Shown here: positions 28,155 to 37,182 of the stretch, in pieces
How the letters are laid out: every line of letters starts with the position of its first letter
How positions within the stretch are numbered: position 1 is the first letter of the stretch
NCBI RefSeq assembly: GCF_021272385.1
Contig: NZ_JAJSDZ010000010.1
Location: 310,001 to 374,000 of the forward strand
DNA: 64,000 nt
Reading direction: 5' to 3'
DNA from: Vibrio salinus
GTDB taxonomy: Bacteria; Pseudomonadota; Gammaproteobacteria; Enterobacterales; Vibrionaceae
Translations under genes and position numbers: made by a program
Notes under the pieces: generated by a model
Databases searched by the model: none
Told to the model about the DNA's origin: nothing
Seen by the model: only the letters and a program-made list of their open reading frames with translations

Positions 28155-28491
28155 TTTGCCAACTCTGTCACTAAATATTCATAAAAGGGAATCATTGATT
28201 TATTTTTATAATGGCGTGTGCTGAAAGTTAATGACTTCCCAATTTATCAATAGCTGTAGAGGAATGTTTTTCGGGCATTGGGGTTATAAAGAATGCCATC
28301 GGCCAGGGGATTGATCTGATTTTTTCTCTGGCTAAAGAGTCATGGAGAAAAGGATATCCGGGAGTTTGAAAGCTTTGTTGATGAGCAAATACGGTTTCTG
28401 CTGAGTGAGATTATATGCTAAGAACTATTACGGAATCGTGAGAAACAGGACGTATTCAGTTATGACCTAAATACGCCACTGTCTGGGTGCT
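28155..28491. other. Non-coding gap between usp and the porin control region
   Basis: No supported gene is seen. A short open stretch on the plus strand near 28330-28420 (reading IREFESFVDEQIRFLLSEII) could be a gene remnant but has no start site and no recognised family. Confidence 0.3.
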
Positions 28492-28926
28492 TTAATCATT
28501 AGTCAATTTAATCAGTAGAATATCACATGGCATTGTTTCAATTAACGGGGCGGCGGTGGAAATGAAAACCTGTCCTAATTTACCATAATGATGGTGCCCG
28601 ATAATTAACAGATCTATTTCGTAGCGATCAATCATTTCCTGAATTTTTACGGGTATATCACCAGAGCAGATAATCGAATTTTTAATTGGAAAACCAATAC
28701 GTTTCAATCTATCAAGTAAATTGGCTTTGGAATGTGTTCTGGATGTTTTATCGTATTTTTCTGCATCAAATTCTAATGGGCTGATATAGTAATTTTCAAG
28801 CTTCATATCAATGTGTACTGTACAAATGTCGGCCTCATTATTCTTCGCAATATTCACTCCTTTACTTACGATGTTTTCCAAATCTTCATTTGTATCAACA
28901 GCGACTAAAATATGTTTATAAGTCAT
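28492..28926 (-). CDS. Universal stress protein, UspA type
   Basis: The start at 28926 follows AGGAG at the right distance. The 144-residue protein begins MTYKHILVAVDTNEDLENIV, the standard Usp fold start. The C-terminal GHHHYGKLGQVFISTAAPLI lacks the G-2x-G-9x-G(S/T) ATP-binding pattern and resembles UspA rather than ATP-binding Usp proteins. It is a cytoplasmic stress protein, usually induced on growth arrest. It stands alone between the porin region and glpC. Confidence 0.88.
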   Translation of the reverse strand: MTYKHILVAVDTNEDLENIVSKGVNIAKNNEADICTVHIDMKLENYYISPLEFDAEKYDKTSRTHSKANLLDRLKRIGFPIKNSIICSGDIPVKIQEMIDRYEIDLLIIGHHHYGKLGQVFISTAAPLIETMPCDILLIKLTND

Positions 28927-29083
28927 ATTCAACTCCTACCTGATTGAATTTACTTCAGATTTCATAAATGTCGCAATCAAATACTCACTGACAATATATT
29001 CATCTAAAGTAGGGCAGTGACATACAAAAGTTTCATTCTTACAAATACAACTTTATTCATATTAGTATAGATTGACGATGACC

Positions 29084-29115
29084 ATTTATCTGTAAGTGAG
29101 GACTTACAGATAAAT
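29084..29115. other. Perfect 14-base inverted repeat after glpC
   Basis: ATTTATCTGTAAGT/ACTTACAGATAAAT with a four-base loop lies 39 bases beyond the glpC stop. There is no T run on either side, so it is either a weak terminator or a stem that protects the glpABC message from 3' exonucleases. Confidence 0.6.
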
Positions 29116-29153
29116 GTGACAGGTAACCATTATTTTTGTAATGATTTGCTGAG

Positions 29154-30365
29154 TTATAGAAGTGCTTCAGCCAGCAGGCTGACAGGGTGAATACAGCTTA
29201 AACCGGTATTTTCTTCAATTTGCCATTTGCAGGTTTCGCAGTCAGTGATTGCGTAGTCAGCATTTGAATGGTTAATTTGTTCAAATAAACCTTCACCGAT
29301 TTTCATGGAAGTATCGTAGTTTTCTTCTTTAAAGCCATAGGTTCCTGCAAGGCCACAGCATTCGCTGTCGAGGACGATGACTTCCAGTCCCGGAATCATT
29401 TTCAGCATTTCAATAGTGAAAATTTTGCCGCCACTTCTTTCCAGATGGCACGGTGTATGATAAACGATGCGTTTGTTCAATGGCTTCATTTGGGGCATAT
29501 TGCCACTCATAAACTCTTTGAGTAAAAAGCGGGTCACATAATGAATTTTATCGGCGACCTGATGGTTATCGACACCGAGAACATGAGGATACTCTTCCTG
29601 AAGGGTAAAGGAACAGGTTGAAGAAGTAGAGAGTATGGCTTCACTGTTGGAATCGATGGATTGTTTTAAATTTTTAATGTTGAATTCCGCATTTTTTTTG
29701 GCTTTATCATAAAAGCCATTTGCAATAAGAGGAACTCCACAGCATTTTTCTTTATCCAGAAGACGGACACCGATATTCATGGCATTCATTACCCGGATGA
29801 AATCTTTTCCCAGCTGAGGATGATTGTAATTAACATAACATCCGTGAAAGTAACTGATTTGTCTGGAAAACTGCGCTTGTTCGGATTCCTGTTTTTTAAA
29901 CCATTTTCTGAAAGTGCCATGTGAATATTTTGGCAGGGATTTATGATTATGCACACCAATGGTTTTGTGCATGATTTTTTTTATTACGGGTAATGAGGTT
30001 GCTGCATTTACCACCGGAGCGACGGGCGTAGCCAGAGAGCCAAACAGATCGGTATGACTGAGAATGTAGTCTCTGATCAGTTTTGGATTAAGTGGTTTTT
30101 TGCCGTATTTTCCCCGGGCGACGGCGATAATATCGCCGATTCTGACACCAGATGGACAGGCTGTTTCGCAGCGTTTACAGTTCGTACAATATTTGAGTAT
30201 ATCATCGTAAAATTCAGGACTTTTCATTCTCAGTCGTTCACCATCCGGGCCACATTGTTTGGGTCCCGGAAAGTCTGGATTTGCTTTCGCGACAGGGCAA
30301 TAGACAGTACATACTGTGCATTTTATGCATTGATCAAAGGTAGTATCTTTCTTGGCGACATTCAT
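29154..30365 (-). CDS. glpC: Anaerobic glycerol-3-phosphate dehydrogenase subunit C
   Basis: GlpC anchors the GlpAB dehydrogenase to the membrane and passes electrons to quinone. The 403-residue protein has two 4Fe-4S ferredoxin motifs at the N-terminus (CIKCTVCTVYCPVA and CTNCKRCETACPSG). Two CCG-domain segments are in the second half (KCCGVP near residue 203 and ECCGLAGTYG near 345). It overlaps glpB by four bases, so translation is probably coupled. It is the last gene of glpABC. Confidence 0.95.
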   Translation of the reverse strand: MNVAKKDTTFDQCIKCTVCTVYCPVAKANPDFPGPKQCGPDGERLRMKSPEFYDDILKYCTNCKRCETACPSGVRIGDIIAVARGKYGKKPLNPKLIRDYILSHTDLFGSLATPVAPVVNAATSLPVIKKIMHKTIGVHNHKSLPKYSHGTFRKWFKKQESEQAQFSRQISYFHGCYVNYNHPQLGKDFIRVMNAMNIGVRLLDKEKCCGVPLIANGFYDKAKKNAEFNIKNLKQSIDSNSEAILSTSSTCSFTLQEEYPHVLGVDNHQVADKIHYVTRFLLKEFMSGNMPQMKPLNKRIVYHTPCHLERSGGKIFTIEMLKMIPGLEVIVLDSECCGLAGTYGFKEENYDTSMKIGEGLFEQINHSNADYAITDCETCKWQIEENTGLSCIHPVSLLAEALL

Positions 30366-31702
30366 GCTCTCGCCTCCAGTGGTATATTAGGGTTTCGTTC
30401 TGCCATTATTTTTTCAGCCGCGGCGTATGCCGTACTGATAGCTATACCTCCGCCACACCCGTGAGTAATCGGGTTATACCCTGATAAGACAGAGCCAACG
30501 CACGTCAGGTTATGAACTTTCTGGCCCTGAATACAAGGCACGAACTGTTCATCGGTTTCAACACCGAATGACAGGAATTCATGAGGGTGTTGGGTAAAAA
30601 AGTCTTTTTGATGCCAGAATGAACGGTCTCCGGTCTCTGATATGTCCAGCCCGAAAACCGGTTCTGTGACGTGGTTTCGGTCGGCGATAAGCCCTTTGCT
30701 GAAAAAACTGCCTGAAGCCAGGATATAGTGTTTGGCGGATAACGTCAGGTCGCCCATTTTTCTGGTACGGATGTCAGATAACTGCAACTTGTTTTCGTTG
30801 GTGTTGAATTTACCGCCGAGAACTTCGTCGCCTTTGTGCAGAATGCCGCCCCGATGAGTAAATGTTTTCATTAAAGCTTCTTCTATCCGGATACCCAACA
30901 ATGACGGGGGCATTGTTGGCACTTCGTGAAAATGTAAACCGGTTTGATTGCTTAATTTATGCATCAGCTGTAACCCGTCTCCATTGCCCAGTATTGCCGG
31001 AATGATCACCAAATCATCAGGTGTTGCAGTAGCCGATAACTGATCAGAGAATTCATCGAAATTCTGTTTATTACGTAACACTCTTGATATATCAATAGAG
31101 CGGAAATCGTTTGGATTTCTGTGTAGCTGATTAAATGCACTCAGGTTAATTTTGACGATCCTAATGGGGATGTTCCCGACCGGAAGGGCATTGCGCTGCA
31201 ACACTTCTTTGGCAATATTAGGTTGAAAATCCCGGAAACCTTCAATGGAAACCATGACGATTTGTTTTATGTCCTGAAGGTTGCGGCAGTCAAAATCCAG
31301 TTTTTTTACATAAGGTTGTGATAACCAGGCCGGTTTTAATGTCCCTAGGGTAGTGATACGAAGATGGTTTTCCTGAGTGGGTAAACTGCTCATTGGTATA
31401 CCGGCATCAGATAGGATAGACTGAAACCAGCTCATTGCCTGACGAATATTCCGAACGCCTATTTTTGCGTATGGATGCTGTGGTAGAGAAGTGTGAAGCC
31501 TGCTTATTTCACTCCATGGATCTCTTACTAATTGGTGAGAAATAGGAGAGTGGGATAAGAGATCAATTGAACCGGAAGAAAAATGCAGTGCACTTTGCCC
31601 GCTGCTGATAATGGCGGTTTTCAAACCGTGATCCAGGCATCTCAGTGCGGCAGAATAACCGGCAATACCACTTCCAATAATAATCACATCGTAGTTTAAC
31701 AT
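30362..31702 (-). CDS. glpB: Anaerobic glycerol-3-phosphate dehydrogenase subunit B
   Basis: This is the flavoprotein subunit of the GlpABC complex, which oxidises glycerol-3-phosphate to dihydroxyacetone phosphate with fumarate or nitrate as final acceptor. The dinucleotide-binding start is VIIIGSGIAGYSAALRCL (residues 6-23), and the closing flavin motif TCVGSVLSGYNPITHGCGGG is near 410-430. It has 446 residues. It is six bases downstream of glpA and overlaps glpC. Confidence 0.94.
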   Translation of the reverse strand: MLNYDVIIIGSGIAGYSAALRCLDHGLKTAIISSGQSALHFSSGSIDLLSHSPISHQLVRDPWSEISRLHTSLPQHPYAKIGVRNIRQAMSWFQSILSDAGIPMSSLPTQENHLRITTLGTLKPAWLSQPYVKKLDFDCRNLQDIKQIVMVSIEGFRDFQPNIAKEVLQRNALPVGNIPIRIVKINLSAFNQLHRNPNDFRSIDISRVLRNKQNFDEFSDQLSATATPDDLVIIPAILGNGDGLQLMHKLSNQTGLHFHEVPTMPPSLLGIRIEEALMKTFTHRGGILHKGDEVLGGKFNTNENKLQLSDIRTRKMGDLTLSAKHYILASGSFFSKGLIADRNHVTEPVFGLDISETGDRSFWHQKDFFTQHPHEFLSFGVETDEQFVPCIQGQKVHNLTCVGSVLSGYNPITHGCGGGIAISTAYAAAEKIMAERNPNIPLEARA

Positions 31703-31708
31703 AAGGCG

Positions 31709-33355
31709 TTACTCTCCCTGTTCAGGATGTTTGGCTGTGCTTTGGGAATGGTCAATATCACCGGCACCGAACAAACCTTCGTATATCCAGTAACTGAATT
31801 CGGCTTCTCTCAACGCATCTCCCCAGAAAATAGGTTTAATGCCTTTCCAGCGTTCTTCAAGGAAGTCTGTCAGCAGCTGACCTGACTCGTAGCCAGATAA
31901 GTTGCCATATTCATGAAACAAACTGGCAGCCCGGTAAGTGCACAGCTCTCCCTGACAGGGGCCCATGCCCAGCCTTGTCCGGCGTCTCAGATCGATCAGG
32001 TTTCGGACGTCGAGATTTTTGATGGCATATTCAATTTCACCGGCTGTAACCATCTCACATTCACAAATAATGCTCTGGTTGCGGGGTTGTTCTGAGAGAA
32101 ACGACAAAGCTCTTTCCCCATGACGGTAAATTGCCGACTCATAAACTGGTTTTGCAATACTGGCATTTTTTCTCAGCTGTTTTGGTGATTCGACAGATCC
32201 CGGAAGTGGGGTGGTATGAGTTGTACAGGGGGTTGTGTTACTCAGTTTTTCTGCCACCACATCCGTTGCCATTTCAGCCATGAGGCGGTAAGTCATGAGT
32301 TTTCCACCGGTAATAGTCGTAAATCCTTTCAATCCATCTCTTTTTTCATGATCCAGCAGAACAATGCCACGGCTTATATTACGGCCACTGCTGTCATTAT
32401 CGATTGAAACCAGAGGCCTGACTCCTGCATAGGCTCTCAAAACCCGAGTGTTCTCCATGATGGGAGCCAGCTTGGTGCCTTCTTTCAGTAACAGATCGAC
32501 TTCATCGGTGGTAACATGCAAATCATCGATTTTGTCGTAATCGATGTGTTCCGAAGTGGTACCGATAAGAGAGATCGTATCGCCGGGGACCAGTATGTCG
32601 GCATCGGACGGCTTACGGCAACGGTTGATGACCAGATTATTTATACGGTAATCCAGAATGAGTAATGAGCCTTTTGCCGGAAACATTTTAATATCGAGTT
32701 CTGCATATTCGCAGATACCCTGCCCCCATATTCCGGCAGCATTGATGACCTGATGAGCAAAAATCTGAAATTTAACGTGGGTCTGAGTATTGATGCAGTT
32801 AACCCCCAGTACCTGATCGCTCTGACGGATTAATGATGTCACCAGAGTATGATTAAATAAACGTGCGCCGTGCTCTTTTGCGTCTAAGACATTTGAGGCG
32901 GTAAGCCGAAATGGGTCAAGTGTTCCATCCGGAACTTTTACTGCACCGAGCATGGATGGGTTTGCATTGGGTTCGAGAAGAAGAGCTTCTTTGGGTGACA
33001 GTTGTTCAGTTTCAATATCGGCGGACTGACAGGCCGAAATAAAAGTATCCTGAAAATTTAAATCATCCTCAGGAAGTGTGATAAAAAGTCCCTGAGTATC
33101 TTCTACGCAGTGTCTGGCAATGCGTTTCAGTATCCGGTTTTCCTGAATACACTCTTTTGCTGAATGCTGATCGGTAACAGCATAACGGGCACCAGAGTGC
33201 AACAAACCATGATTTCTTCCTGTGGTTCCTGAAGCCAGGTCATCTCTTTCAATCAAAATACAGTCAATGCCTCTCAGAGCACAATCGCGCATAATCCCAG
33301 ATCCGGTTGCGCCTCCTCCGATGATAATGACGTCTGTCTGATACTGATTCTTCAT
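31709..33355 (-). CDS. glpA: Anaerobic glycerol-3-phosphate dehydrogenase subunit A
   Basis: This is the catalytic FAD subunit, 548 residues, with VIIIGGGATGSGIMRDCALR at residues 9-28. After the DAO-fold domain the C-terminus carries a BFD-like 2Fe-2S region (ICECEMVTAGEIEYA near 425 and GMGPCQGELC near 462). This end separates GlpA from the aerobic GlpD. It heads the glpABC operon. GlpR-like half-sites lie in the upstream gap. Confidence 0.95.
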   Translation of the reverse strand: MKNQYQTDVIIIGGGATGSGIMRDCALRGIDCILIERDDLASGTTGRNHGLLHSGARYAVTDQHSAKECIQENRILKRIARHCVEDTQGLFITLPEDDLNFQDTFISACQSADIETEQLSPKEALLLEPNANPSMLGAVKVPDGTLDPFRLTASNVLDAKEHGARLFNHTLVTSLIRQSDQVLGVNCINTQTHVKFQIFAHQVINAAGIWGQGICEYAELDIKMFPAKGSLLILDYRINNLVINRCRKPSDADILVPGDTISLIGTTSEHIDYDKIDDLHVTTDEVDLLLKEGTKLAPIMENTRVLRAYAGVRPLVSIDNDSSGRNISRGIVLLDHEKRDGLKGFTTITGGKLMTYRLMAEMATDVVAEKLSNTTPCTTHTTPLPGSVESPKQLRKNASIAKPVYESAIYRHGERALSFLSEQPRNQSIICECEMVTAGEIEYAIKNLDVRNLIDLRRRTRLGMGPCQGELCTYRAASLFHEYGNLSGYESGQLLTDFLEERWKGIKPIFWGDALREAEFSYWIYEGLFGAGDIDHSQSTAKHPEQGE

Positions 33356-33410
33356 CTTTTCGCCCGTTATTGTTCATTTTCAGTGTGACAATGAATTGTT
33401 TAAAACAAAT

Positions 33411-33452
33411 TAAACGCTCGTTTTTATGGTTTTAATGTTCGTTCGAAAATAA
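33411..33452. promoter_or_regulatory. Candidate GlpR operator upstream of glpA
   Basis: AATGTTCGTTCGAAAATAA at 33434-33452 and AAACGCTCGTTTTT at 33412-33425 resemble the GlpR consensus ATGTTCG..CGAACAT. Their place 55-100 bases before glpA fits repression by GlpR, encoded next door. Confidence 0.6.
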
Positions 33453-33520
33453 ATTATCATAACAATAGCACAGAATAGAGTGATTGAGTTCAATATATGA
33501 GCAGAATTCATATATCAGAA

Positions 33521-33547
33521 ACAAAAAACCAGCCGGAGAGGCTGGTT
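33521..33547 (-). terminator. Rho-independent terminator of glpR
   Basis: Stem AACCAGCC/GGCTGGTT with a five-base loop is followed on the minus strand by TTTT, just after the glpR stop. Confidence 0.85.
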
Positions 33548-33565
33548 GGTGGGTAAACGAAAATT

Positions 33566-34327
33566 TTAAACGATATCGAGCGGGATACTATTTTCTTTTA
33601 ATATGTTGCAAATTTCTTCTGGTGGCGTTTGGTCGGTGATCACCAGGTTGACTTCATCGATGCGTCCTAGTTTGACCATTGCATTCCGGCCAAACTTGCT
33701 GTGATCAACCCCTAAAAAGACTTTTCGACTGTTCTCTATGATGGCTTTTTTCACCCGAACTTCATGATAATCGAAATCCAGTAGTGAACCGTCGAAATCA
33801 ATACCACTGATACCTAAAATCCCAAAATCTAAACGAAATTGTGAAATAAAATCCATCGTGGCTTCACCGGTCACTCCACCGTCACGGTTACGGACTTCTC
33901 CACCGGCCAGTATGACTTTAAAATCAGGTTTCACCATTAAAATAGAGGCAACATTAATATTATTTGTGACGATTCTCAGGTTTTGATGTCTGGTAAGAAG
34001 TTCGTATGCGACCGCTTCCGGAGTGGTTCCGATATCAATAAAAAGAGTAGCATCGTCGGGTATGTGCTCAACGAGTTTTTGAGCGATTTTTTGTTTTTCA
34101 TCCCGGTTTGCTATTTTTCGTATTTGATAAGATGAGTTTTCGGAGCTGGTGAATAAAGTGGCGCCACCGTGATTGCGTTTAATTTTATTTTGCTCGGCCA
34201 GTTCGTTGAGATCCCGGCGGATGGTTTGCGGACTGACATTAAATTTATCTACCAGCTCTTCAGTATTCACATAGCCATGATTTTTAACCAGTTCGATAAT
34301 TTTTTCGTGCCGTTTATTTGCTTTCAC
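33566..34327 (-). CDS. glpR: Glycerol-3-phosphate regulon repressor, DeoR family
   Basis: This 253-residue DeoR-family repressor has the N-terminal helix-turn-helix (KHGYVNTEELVDKF-like region NHGYVNTEELVDKFNVSPQT with IRRDLNEL, residues 14-41). A sugar-phosphate sensing domain follows, with DIGTTPEAVAYELL and KVFLGVDHSKFGRNAMVKLG. It should bind glycerol-3-phosphate and release glp operators. It lies between glpABC (downstream, same strand) and the divergent glpFK. Candidate operators are seen on both sides. Confidence 0.93.
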   Translation of the reverse strand: MKANKRHEKIIELVKNHGYVNTEELVDKFNVSPQTIRRDLNELAEQNKIKRNHGGATLFTSSENSSYQIRKIANRDEKQKIAQKLVEHIPDDATLFIDIGTTPEAVAYELLTRHQNLRIVTNNINVASILMVKPDFKVILAGGEVRNRDGGVTGEATMDFISQFRLDFGILGISGIDFDGSLLDFDYHEVRVKKAIIENSRKVFLGVDHSKFGRNAMVKLGRIDEVNLVITDQTPPEEICNILKENSIPLDIV

Positions 34328-34494
34328 CGTTGATATTGTCCATTCAATTGTGACTAATAATAGTCTAATTGTTCATCATAGGATTGGAAACCCTTAAATT
34401 TGGATAATATTTTCAATTGTTTACTGTAAGAATAAGAATGTTTGTTTTACGGTTGTTACCATTTTATTTGGAACTATGTTTGTGCGTTATTTAA

Positions 34495-34556
34495 CAAAAA
34501 CGAATAAAAAATTAGCATTTTTATGTTCGTATGATCGTTTTATGAGTTCGGTTTGT
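34495..34556. promoter_or_regulatory. Candidate GlpR operators upstream of glpFK
   Basis: The stretch holds several GlpR-like half-sites: AAACGAATAA (34498-34507), TATGTTCGTATGATCG (34522-34537) and GAGTTCGG (34544-34551). A clustered set upstream of glpF is expected from E. coli glpFK. Exact limits are uncertain. Confidence 0.5.
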
Positions 34557-34639
34557 TTTCGTTTTTGGTGGTGGCTCTATAATTATAACCACGCTATCTA
34601 TGTGGGATAGTGTTCCATTTATTTCCAGGGGAATACACT

Positions 34640-35500
34640 ATGGCTAGTAAAAAAGAACATACACTCCTTGGTGAGTGCATAGCCGAATTTGTAGGTACGG
34701 GGCTACTTATTTTTTTCGGTGTCGGGTGTGTCGCTGCACTCGTACTAACCAACGCAAAATTTGGACAATGGGAAATCAGCATTATGTGGGGCCTTGCTGT
34801 TGCTATCGGCGTTTATTGTACTGCCGGGGTTTCGGGTGCTCATATTAACCCTGCTGTCACTATTGGTCTTGCAGCTTTTCAGGGGTTTGATAAAAGGAAA
34901 GTCATACCATACATTGTGGCTCAGACTGCAGGGGCATTCTGCGCCGCAGCACTGGTTTATGCGCTATATAGCAATTTGTTTGTTGCTTGGGAGGTGAGTC
35001 ATGATATTGCCAGAAATTCACCTCAGGCTTTAGCGACTGCCGGTATTTTTTCAACTTACCCGAATCCAGCACTTTCTTTTTCTGGAGCATTTGCCGTGGA
35101 ATTCTGTATTACCGCTGTGCTGATGTTTGCGATTTTAGCATTGGGTGATGAGAATAACGGTGCTGCCAGAGGTCCTCTTAATCCATTGCTAATTGGTGTA
35201 GTGGTTGCTGTTATCGGTGGCTCTTTCGGACCTTTAACCGGGTTTGCAATGAATCCGGCCCGAGATTTTGGCCCGAAATTATTTGCTTATTTAGCCGGTT
35301 GGGATTATGCGTTAACCGGGGCGAGAGATATTCCTTATTTTCTGGTTCCGGTTTTTGCTACCACATTCGGAGCCTGTTTTGGAAGCTGGGCATATCCAAA
35401 GCTGGTTGGCGCTTATCTTCCTACTGTTGGTACCGGTTGTACGATACCGAATCAGTGTGAAGAAACTGACGTGACTGATAATAACGAAGCACACATATAA
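34640..35500 (+). CDS. glpF: Glycerol uptake facilitator (aquaglyceroporin)
   Basis: GlpF lets glycerol diffuse across the inner membrane. The ATG at 34640 follows AGGGGAA and gives 286 residues; a frame from 34610 is less likely. It has six membrane helices and both pore motifs, HINPAVT near residue 70 and the second NPA-type motif MNPARDFGP near 202. The Asp after NPAR is the glycerol-channel signature. The C-terminus is Cys- and acid-rich (GCTIPNQCEETD). It is co-transcribed with glpK, 44 bases downstream. Confidence 0.95.
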   Translation: MASKKEHTLLGECIAEFVGTGLLIFFGVGCVAALVLTNAKFGQWEISIMWGLAVAIGVYCTAGVSGAHINPAVTIGLAAFQGFDKRKVIPYIVAQTAGAFCAAALVYALYSNLFVAWEVSHDIARNSPQALATAGIFSTYPNPALSFSGAFAVEFCITAVLMFAILALGDENNGAARGPLNPLLIGVVVAVIGGSFGPLTGFAMNPARDFGPKLFAYLAGWDYALTGARDIPYFLVPVFATTFGACFGSWAYPKLVGAYLPTVGTGCTIPNQCEETDVTDNNEAHI

Positions 35501-35544
35501 ATAATAAAAAAATAATCCAATAAAATGAAACAAGGAATTTTAAA

Positions 35545-37059
35545 ATGAACGATCAATATATAGTCGCTCTTGATCAGGGCACCACTAGTTCCCGGGCGGT
35601 TGTTCTGGATCATAATGCTAATATTGTTAGTGTATCTCAGCGAGAGTTTACTCAGATTTATCCGCAGGCTGGTTGGGTTGAACATGATCCTCTGGAAATT
35701 TATGCGACTCAAAGTTCAACAATGATCGAAGCGCTTGGTAAAAAAGGTATCCGGTCTGATCAGGTTGCCGGTATTGGTATTACAAACCAGCGTGAAACCA
35801 CGATTGTCTGGAATAAAGAAACGGGTAAGCCTGTATATAACGCGATTGTCTGGCAGTGCCGGCGTACTGCCGATATTTGTTCAACTCTGAAAGAGGTGGA
35901 CGGATTTGAGGATTACATCCGGGAAAATACCGGGTTGGTGTTGGATCCTTATTTCTCAGGAACAAAAGTGAAATGGATTCTGGATAATGTCGATGGTGCC
36001 AGAGATCTGGCCAAAGCCGGTAAGTTATTGTTTGGTACGGTTGATACCTGGCTGGTTTGGAAAATGACTCAGGGCCGGGTTCATGTTACTGACTACACAA
36101 ATGCCTCCCGAACCATGTTATTCAATATCAATACACTGGAATGGGACGAAAAGATTTTAAATACTCTGGATATACCACTTGCCATGATGCCGGAAGTTAA
36201 GCCGTCATCTGAAGTGTATGGAAAAACCAATATTGGCGGTAAGGGAGGAACCCGGATTCCGATTGCGGGCATCGCCGGTGATCAGCAGGCAGCTTTATTT
36301 GGTCAGATGTGTGTGAATGCCGGTCAGGCAAAAAATACCTACGGAACCGGTTGTTTTCTGCTGATGAATACTGGTGAGGAAAAAGTCACGTCAAAAAATG
36401 GGTTGGTGACAACACTGGCCTGTGGACCGGATGGTAATGTTGCCTATGCGCTGGAAGGCTCGGTGTTTATGGGCGGGGCATCTATTCAGTGGCTTCGTGA
36501 TGAAATGCGGTTGATTGATGATGCCAAAGATTCTGAGTATTTTGCAACCAAAGTGGATACTTCTAATGGGGTGTATGTTGTACCTGCTTTCACTGGGCTG
36601 GGTGCACCATACTGGGATGCTTATGCCCGGGGAACCATTGTTGGTATGACCAGAGGGACCAATTCTTACCACATTATTCGTGCCACGCTGGAAAGTATTG
36701 CGTATCAGAGCCGGGATGTGATTGATGCAATGCAGGCGGATTCCGGTATTAAACTGGAAACGCTGAGAGTTGATGGCGGTGCAGTTGCGAATGATTTCCT
36801 GATGCAGTTCCAGTCCGATATTCTGAATACAGATGTTCTGAGACCCAAAGTAACGGAAGTGACAGCCCTAGGTGCGGCGTACCTTGCCGGTCTGGCCGTT
36901 GGTTTCTGGAGCAGTCTTGATGAAGTGTCAGACAAAGCAGAAATTGATCGTGTATTTACTCCTCATGACGATGAAGAAAAACGAGAGCAACGTTACAACG
37001 GATGGCGCAGAGCAGTGAAAGGCGTGCTGGCCTGGTGTGATGCTGTAAAAGACATGTAA
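35545..37059 (+). CDS. glpK: Glycerol kinase
   Basis: GlpK phosphorylates glycerol to glycerol-3-phosphate with ATP. The 504-residue protein has the FGGY-family start [13 protein letters not shown] (residues 8-20), [12 protein letters not shown] near 77, and the C-terminal FGGY signature with [20 protein letters not shown] near 352. It forms an operon with glpF, and a strong terminator follows at 37100. The product feeds GlpABC. Confidence 0.97.
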   Translation: MNDQYIVALDQGTTSSRAVVLDHNANIVSVSQREFTQIYPQAGWVEHDPLEIYATQSSTMIEALGKKGIRSDQVAGIGITNQRETTIVWNKETGKPVYNAIVWQCRRTADICSTLKEVDGFEDYIRENTGLVLDPYFSGTKVKWILDNVDGARDLAKAGKLLFGTVDTWLVWKMTQGRVHVTDYTNASRTMLFNINTLEWDEKILNTLDIPLAMMPEVKPSSEVYGKTNIGGKGGTRIPIAGIAGDQQAALFGQMCVNAGQAKNTYGTGCFLLMNTGEEKVTSKNGLVTTLACGPDGNVAYALEGSVFMGGASIQWLRDEMRLIDDAKDSEYFATKVDTSNGVYVVPAFTGLGAPYWDAYARGTIVGMTRGTNSYHIIRATLESIAYQSRDVIDAMQADSGIKLETLRVDGGAVANDFLMQFQSDILNTDVLRPKVTEVTALGAAYLAGLAVGFWSSLDEVSDKAEIDRVFTPHDDEEKREQRYNGWRRAVKGVLAWCDAVKDM

Positions 37060-37099
37060 TTCCGGCTCACGCCGTTATTACCATTCATTTACCGTTTAC

Positions 37100-37131
37100 A
37101 AGCGATGCTCAGAAATGAGTATCGCTTTTTA
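37100..37131 (+). terminator. Rho-independent terminator of glpFK
   Basis: Stem AAGCGATGCTC/GAGTATCGCTT with a six-base loop is followed by a T run. Confidence 0.85.
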
Positions 37132-37182
37132 TTATTATTTTAATGATGTATTGGGCTTATTTCTTCTTAGCTTAAATAAAAA

